The notes under the pieces are model-generated. The model was not told where the DNA came from and did not search any database. It worked only from the letters and a program-made list of their open reading frames with translations. Both the position numbers and the translations under genes were made by a program. A DNA stretch of 55,851 nt, taken from assembly GCF_003852405.1 (NCBI RefSeq), contig NZ_QAJM01000006.1, forward strand, positions 141,325 through 197,175. Direction: 5' to 3'. Within the stretch, counting starts at the first letter, position 1; every line of letters starts with the position of its first letter. Positions 52,538-55,851 of the stretch are shown one piece after another. The DNA comes from Pseudomonas sp. KBW05 (lineage in GTDB: Bacteria > Pseudomonadota > Gammaproteobacteria > Pseudomonadales > Pseudomonadaceae).

Positions 52538-52570
52538 TGATCGTTCCCACGCTCTGCGTGGGAACGATCA
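52538..52570. repeat. Perfect palindromic hairpin repeat (class D) between gpx and msrB
   Basis: TGATCGTTCCCACGC-TCT-GCGTGGGAACGATCA, a perfect 15-base stem with a 3-base loop. The core GTTCCCACGCTCTGCGTGGG is familiar from pseudomonad intergenic repeats (from memory). The end abuts the msrB stop (52572), so it may also act as its 3' terminator. Confidence 0.85.
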
Positions 52571-52571
52571 T

Positions 52572-52964
52572 TCAGCGGGGTACGAAGTCCAGGCACACCG
52601 AGTTGATGCAGTAGCGCAGGCCCGTCGGCGGCGGGCCGTCCGGAAACACGTGGCCCAAGTGCGCATCGCACTTGGCGCAGGTGACTTCGGTACGGATCAT
52701 GCCGTGGCTGACGTCACGGATCTCGATCATCGCGCTGTCGGCAATCGGCTCGTAGAAGCTCGGCCAGCCGCAACCGGCATCGAATTTGGTGCGCGAATCG
52801 AACAGCGGCTCGTTGCAGCAAATGCAGTGGTACACACCGTCGGTGGTGGTGGCGTTGTACTTACCGGAAAACGGGCGCTCGGTACCTTTGAGGCGGCACA
52901 CCTGGTACTGCGCCGGGTCGAGCATGTCCTGCCATTCCTGAAGGGTTTTCTGCAACTTTTCCAT
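52572..52964 (-). CDS. msrB: Peptide methionine-(R)-sulfoxide reductase MsrB
   Basis: The 130-residue product has the zinc cysteines CICC and [37 protein letters not shown] and the catalytic [14 protein letters not shown]. It repairs Met-R-sulfoxide in proteins. ATG 52964 ([12 protein letters not shown]) is the usual start. Neighbours gpx and ospR and the nearby fRMsr gene make this a small oxidative-repair region. Confidence 0.97.
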   Translation of the reverse strand: MEKLQKTLQEWQDMLDPAQYQVCRLKGTERPFSGKYNATTTDGVYHCICCNEPLFDSRTKFDAGCGWPSFYEPIADSAMIEIRDVSHGMIRTEVTCAKCDAHLGHVFPDGPPPTGLRYCINSVCLDFVPR

Positions 52965-53166
52965 CGGTACACCTCGGCAACTGAAAAACCCTGATCTGTG
53001 TCTTTTCCGTAGATCAGGTGGCACGTATGATTGCGCCTCTTCAAAACGCCAGTCTGGCACCCGCGCTACCGGCATTCAAACGTATTTATGGGGGCCGGCC
53101 CCGCAGGATTCACAGTACGGTAGTGCCCCTACCTTCTGGATCGTTCATTTTCAGGATCACATCGCC

Positions 53167-54378
53167 ATGCAGGTCAGCAAATCGAACAAGCTCGCCAACG
53201 TCTGCTATGACATTCGCGGCCCAGTGCTCAAGCACGCCAAACGCCTGGAAGAGGAAGGCCATCGCATCCTCAAGCTGAACATTGGCAACCCGGCGCCCTT
53301 TGGTTTCGAAGCGCCGGACGAAATCCTCCAGGACGTGATCCGCAACCTGCCAACCGCCCAGGGCTACAGCGATTCCAAGGGCCTGTTCAGCGCGCGCAAG
53401 GCGGTGATGCAGTACTACCAGCAGAAGCAGGTCGAAGGCGTTGGCATCGAAGACATCTACCTGGGCAATGGCGTGTCCGAGCTGATCGTGATGTCCATGC
53501 AGGCCCTGCTCAACAACGGCGACGAAGTGCTGGTCCCGGCGCCGGACTACCCGCTGTGGACTGCCGCCGTGACCCTGGCCGGTGGCCATCCGGTGCACTA
53601 CCTGTGTGACGAAGGCGCCGACTGGTTCCCGGACCTGGCCGACATCAAGGCCAAGATCACCCCGAACACCAAGGCCCTGGTGATCATCAACCCGAACAAC
53701 CCGACCGGCGCCGTGTACTCCAAGGAAGTGCTGCTGGGCATGCTGGAGTTGGCACGCCAGCACAACCTCGTGGTGTTCTCCGACGAGATCTACGACAAGA
53801 TCCTCTACGACGACGCCGTGCACGTGTGCACCGCCTCGCTGGCGCCGGACCTGCTGTGCCTGACCTTCAACGGCCTGTCCAAGTCCTATCGCGTGGCGGG
53901 TTTCCGCTCCGGCTGGATCGCCATTTCCGGGCCCAAGCACAATGCCCAGAGCTACATCGAAGGCATCGACATGCTTGCCAATATGCGCCTGTGTGCCAAC
54001 GTGCCGAGCCAGCACGCCATCCAGACCGCCCTCGGCGGCTACCAGAGCATCAACGATCTGGTCCTGCCCCAGGGCCGCCTGCTGGAACAGCGCAACCGTA
54101 CCTGGGAGCTGCTCAACGCGATCCCCGGCGTGAGCTGCGTAAAACCCATGGGCGCACTGTACGCGTTCCCCCGGATCGACCCGAAAGTCTGCCCGATCTT
54201 CAACGACGAGAAGTTCGTGCTCGACCTGCTGCTGTCGGAAAAGCTGCTGGTGGTCCAGGGCACTGCATTCAACTGGCCGTGGCCGGATCACTTCCGCGTG
54301 GTGACCTTGCCGCGTGTGGATGACCTGGACATGGCCATTGGTCGCATCGGCAACTTCCTGAAGTCCTATCGCCAGTAG
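53167..54378 (+). CDS. alaA: Glutamate-pyruvate aminotransferase AlaA
   Basis: The 403-residue class I PLP aminotransferase has QVSKSNKLANVCYDIRGPVL at its start, NIGNPAPFGF, GYSDSKGLFSARKAVM, VPAPDYPLWTAAVTLAGG, IINPNNPTGAVYSKE and the PLP Lys in GLSKSYRVAGFRSGW. These are AlaA (YfbQ) features; it makes alanine from pyruvate and glutamate. It is transcribed alone, with a hairpin after the stop. Confidence 0.94.
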   Translation: MQVSKSNKLANVCYDIRGPVLKHAKRLEEEGHRILKLNIGNPAPFGFEAPDEILQDVIRNLPTAQGYSDSKGLFSARKAVMQYYQQKQVEGVGIEDIYLGNGVSELIVMSMQALLNNGDEVLVPAPDYPLWTAAVTLAGGHPVHYLCDEGADWFPDLADIKAKITPNTKALVIINPNNPTGAVYSKEVLLGMLELARQHNLVVFSDEIYDKILYDDAVHVCTASLAPDLLCLTFNGLSKSYRVAGFRSGWIAISGPKHNAQSYIEGIDMLANMRLCANVPSQHAIQTALGGYQSINDLVLPQGRLLEQRNRTWELLNAIPGVSCVKPMGALYAFPRIDPKVCPIFNDEKFVLDLLLSEKLLVVQGTAFNWPWPDHFRVVTLPRVDDLDMAIGRIGNFLKSYRQ

Positions 54379-54388
54379 CGACAATGGC

Positions 54389-54417
54389 GCTGTGCGACCG
54401 ACATTCGGTCGTACAGC
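54389..54417 (+). terminator. Hairpin after alaA
   Basis: CGCTGTGCGACCGA-CAT-TCGGTCGTACAGCG, a long stem of about 13 pairs with one wobble. No T run follows, so termination may need Rho or the hairpin may protect the alaA 3' end. Confidence 0.6.
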
Positions 54418-54468
54418 GAGTATCTGGCAACACTTCTCTGCCCTTAGCCCCCCTTCTGATATCACTGC

Positions 54469-54497
54469 CTGCCAAGGATCGGTAAGCCCCCTATAAT
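54469..54497 (+). promoter_or_regulatory. Probable sigma70 promoter for htpX
   Basis: CTGCCA (54469-54474), 17-base spacer, TATAAT (54492-54497, perfect -10). It would give an htpX leader of about 180 bases. The leader (54505-54682) holds no gene but shows small hairpins: TTTTCC-AGGTC-GGAAAA and CTACA-TTCAAGC-TGTAG. AGGAGA lies before the ATG at 54683. Confidence 0.6.
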
Positions 54498-54682
54498 TAC
54501 GGGACGCAAAGGCATGGGAGTGACGATCACGAGAGGTTTTCCAGGTCGGAAAATCCCTTCAAGGCTCTACATTCAAGCTGTAGGACACAGTTTGAAATAG
54601 TCGCTCGGTTGAATAGCCCCATGCCGCACCTTATATACCCCGCAGTACGCGACATATTAAGCATGAGGAGAATTCTACAACC

Positions 54683-55570
54683 ATGATGCGCATCCTGCTG
54701 TTCTTGGCCACTAACCTGGCGGTCGTGCTGATTGCCAGCATCACCCTGAGCCTTTTTGGCTTCAACGGGTTCATGGCGGCCAACGGGGTTGACCTGAACC
54801 TCAATCAGCTGCTGGTTTTCTGTGCGGTCTTTGGTTTTGCCGGTTCGCTGTTCTCGCTGTTCATCTCCAAGTGGATGGCGAAAATGAGCACCAGCACCCA
54901 AGTCATCACCCAGCCACGCACCCGGCATGAGCAATGGTTGCTGCAGACCGTCGAGCAATTGTCCCGCGAGGCCGGCATCAAGATGCCTGAGGTCGGGATC
55001 TTCCCGGCTTATGAAGCCAACGCCTTTGCCACTGGCTGGAACAAGAACGACGCGCTCGTTGCAGTGAGCCAGGGCATGCTGGAACGCTTCTCGTATGACG
55101 AAGTGAAGGCGGTACTCGCCCACGAGATCGGCCACGTGGCCAACGGTGACATGGTCACCCTGGCGCTGGTGCAAGGCGTGGTGAACACCTTCGTGATGTT
55201 CTTCGCACGGATCATCGGCAACTTTGTCGACAAGGTGATCTTCAAGAACGAAGAAGGCCGCGGCATTGCCTACTACGTGGCGACCATCTTCGCCGAGTTG
55301 GTACTGGGCTTCCTGGCCAGTGCGATCACCATGTGGTTCTCGCGCAAACGGGAATTCCGCGCAGACGAAGCCGGTGCCCGCCTGGCCGGTACCGGGGCGA
55401 TGATCGCAGCGCTGCAACACCTGCGCTCCGAACAAGGCCTGCCGGTGCACATGCCGGACAGCCTGACCGCCTTCGGCATCAACGGTGGCATCAAGCAGGG
55501 CTTTGCCCGACTGTTCATGAGCCACCCGCCGCTGGAAGAGCGGATCGACGCACTGCGTCGTCGGGGCTGA
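54683..55570 (+). CDS. htpX: Membrane zinc protease HtpX
   Basis: The 295-residue product has two N-terminal membrane helices, the zinc motif [17 protein letters not shown] (HEIGH), two more helices, and [14 protein letters not shown] with the third ligand Glu. HtpX degrades damaged inner-membrane proteins along with FtsH. It is full length; a terminator follows. In pseudomonads it contributes to stress and aminoglycoside tolerance (known of the family). Confidence 0.97.
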   Translation: MMRILLFLATNLAVVLIASITLSLFGFNGFMAANGVDLNLNQLLVFCAVFGFAGSLFSLFISKWMAKMSTSTQVITQPRTRHEQWLLQTVEQLSREAGIKMPEVGIFPAYEANAFATGWNKNDALVAVSQGMLERFSYDEVKAVLAHEIGHVANGDMVTLALVQGVVNTFVMFFARIIGNFVDKVIFKNEEGRGIAYYVATIFAELVLGFLASAITMWFSRKREFRADEAGARLAGTGAMIAALQHLRSEQGLPVHMPDSLTAFGINGGIKQGFARLFMSHPPLEERIDALRRRG

Positions 55571-55587
55571 TAGGCCACGGGTGACAC

Positions 55588-55617
55588 AAAAAGGGGCGAT
55601 CTGATCGCCCCTTTTTT
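55588..55617 (+). terminator. Intrinsic terminator after htpX
   Basis: AAAAAGGGGCGAT-CTG-ATCGCCCCTTTTTT. The symmetric A/T tracts mean it can work in both directions. Confidence 0.94.
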
Positions 55618-55678
55618 GTGCTTTGTCGCCATCGCGGCATAGGTATCTACACAACTACTGAACCTGACAAAACCCAAA

Positions 55679-55738
55679 GTTTTGGCTTTGGCTCTTGCTC
55701 TTGCTCTTGCTCTTGCTCTTGCTCTTGATTTTGATCTT
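55679..55738. repeat. Hexanucleotide tandem repeat (GCTCTT)n
   Basis: Ten hexamers in phase: GTTTTG, GCTTTG, six exact GCTCTT (55691-55726), GATTTT, GATCTT. On the minus strand it would read as Lys-Ser or Gln-Glu dipeptides in two of the frames, but no credible start or gene is seen. Confidence 0.95.
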
Positions 55739-55851
55739 AGGCGCCCCGTTAACCACGCTGGCCGAACGCAGGCTTGAATCCGTGGGTAACCCGGCAGGAC
55801 GCCGGGTTAGCCGTCCTGGGCCAAGGATGACCCATGACGGCGGCCCACGGA
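55739..55851. other. Hairpin-rich non-coding segment at the right window edge
   Basis: No gene is visible. A perfect 9-base stem TAACCCGGC-AGGAC-GCCGGGTTA (55787-55809) is followed by GGGCCAAGGATGACCC, a second imperfect dyad. The wording resembles an intergenic repeat I recall from P. fluorescens genomes, but I cannot confirm this, and the element runs off the window. Confidence 0.4.

Noticed and set aside
54585-54640. Sigma32 (heat-shock) promoter for htpX
   Set aside because: A CCCCATGC box follows TTGAAA, but the spacer of 19 bases is too long for the known consensus.
55679-55738. CRISPR array or coding repeat in the GCTCTT tract
   Set aside because: The units are contiguous hexamers without spacers, and no supported gene includes them. 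No other direct-repeat/spacer pattern was found in the window.

Overview
The window looks like chromosome of a Pseudomonas of the P. fluorescens group. The evidence is high GC content, dense REP palindromes of the GTGGGAGCGGGCTTGCTCGCGAA type with a REP-associated (RAYT) transposase, and blocks whose gene order I recall from P. aeruginosa PAO1 (gcl to ccm, moeA-moaB-mobA, yqjD-type genes-dgt-rocAS, sagS-ospR-gpx-msrB-alaA-htpX). The species call and the synteny come from memory, not from a search. I see no tRNA, rRNA, CRISPR array, prophage or complete insertion sequence.

Left part (1-21.8 kb): the tail of an alpha/beta hydrolase, mlaA, a DUF808 membrane protein, a TetR regulator and a RAYT flanked by REP pairs. 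Next is a complete glyoxylate-to-pyruvate operon: gcl, hyi, glxR, glycerate 2-kinase and pyruvate kinase. It has a divergent GlcG/HbpS-like gene and two perfect TTGTATACAA palindromes in the shared control region. A urea transporter, a voltage-gated K+-channel-like protein with a C-terminal zinc ribbon and a lone sulfate-binding protein follow. The accessory stretch at 13.7-21.8 kb holds a putative periplasmic HEAFH metallopeptidase, an exported small protein, an MFS exporter, a hicAB toxin-antitoxin pair, a divergent cytochrome P450/ArsR pair, phnN with a histidine phosphatase, and a proline-rich lipoprotein.

Middle part (21.8-42.5 kb): the full cytochrome c maturation operon ccmABCDEFGHI (minus strand), then a divergent pair coding for a FliK-like and a FlhB-tail-like protein. 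After these come moeA-moaB and a divergent mobA, a YgdR-type lipoprotein, an RluA-family pseudouridine synthase, small proteins, a Kef-type antiporter convergent with amt, a three-gene DUF883/YqjE/YqjK-type envelope cluster, a c-di-GMP phosphodiesterase with EAL first and a sensor-like tail, and a dNTPase.

Right part (42.7-55.9 kb): a signalling cluster with a stand-alone receiver, a RocA2-like regulator and a 1214-residue RocS2/BvgS-like phosphorelay kinase. Then come fRMsr, a DUF815 ATPase, a SagS-like hybrid kinase, and an oxidative-stress group (gpx-ospR, msrB). alaA and htpX close the coding part. The window ends in a hexanucleotide repeat plus a hairpin-rich segment that I cannot assign.

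The most interesting leads are the Roc2 locus with its uncoupled receiver, the HEAFH protein, the P450/ArsR pair, the FliK/FlhB-tail pair beside ccm, the twin operators before gcl, the chimeric REP element and the repeat element at the right edge. I did not find a clearly new multi-gene defence or mobile system.
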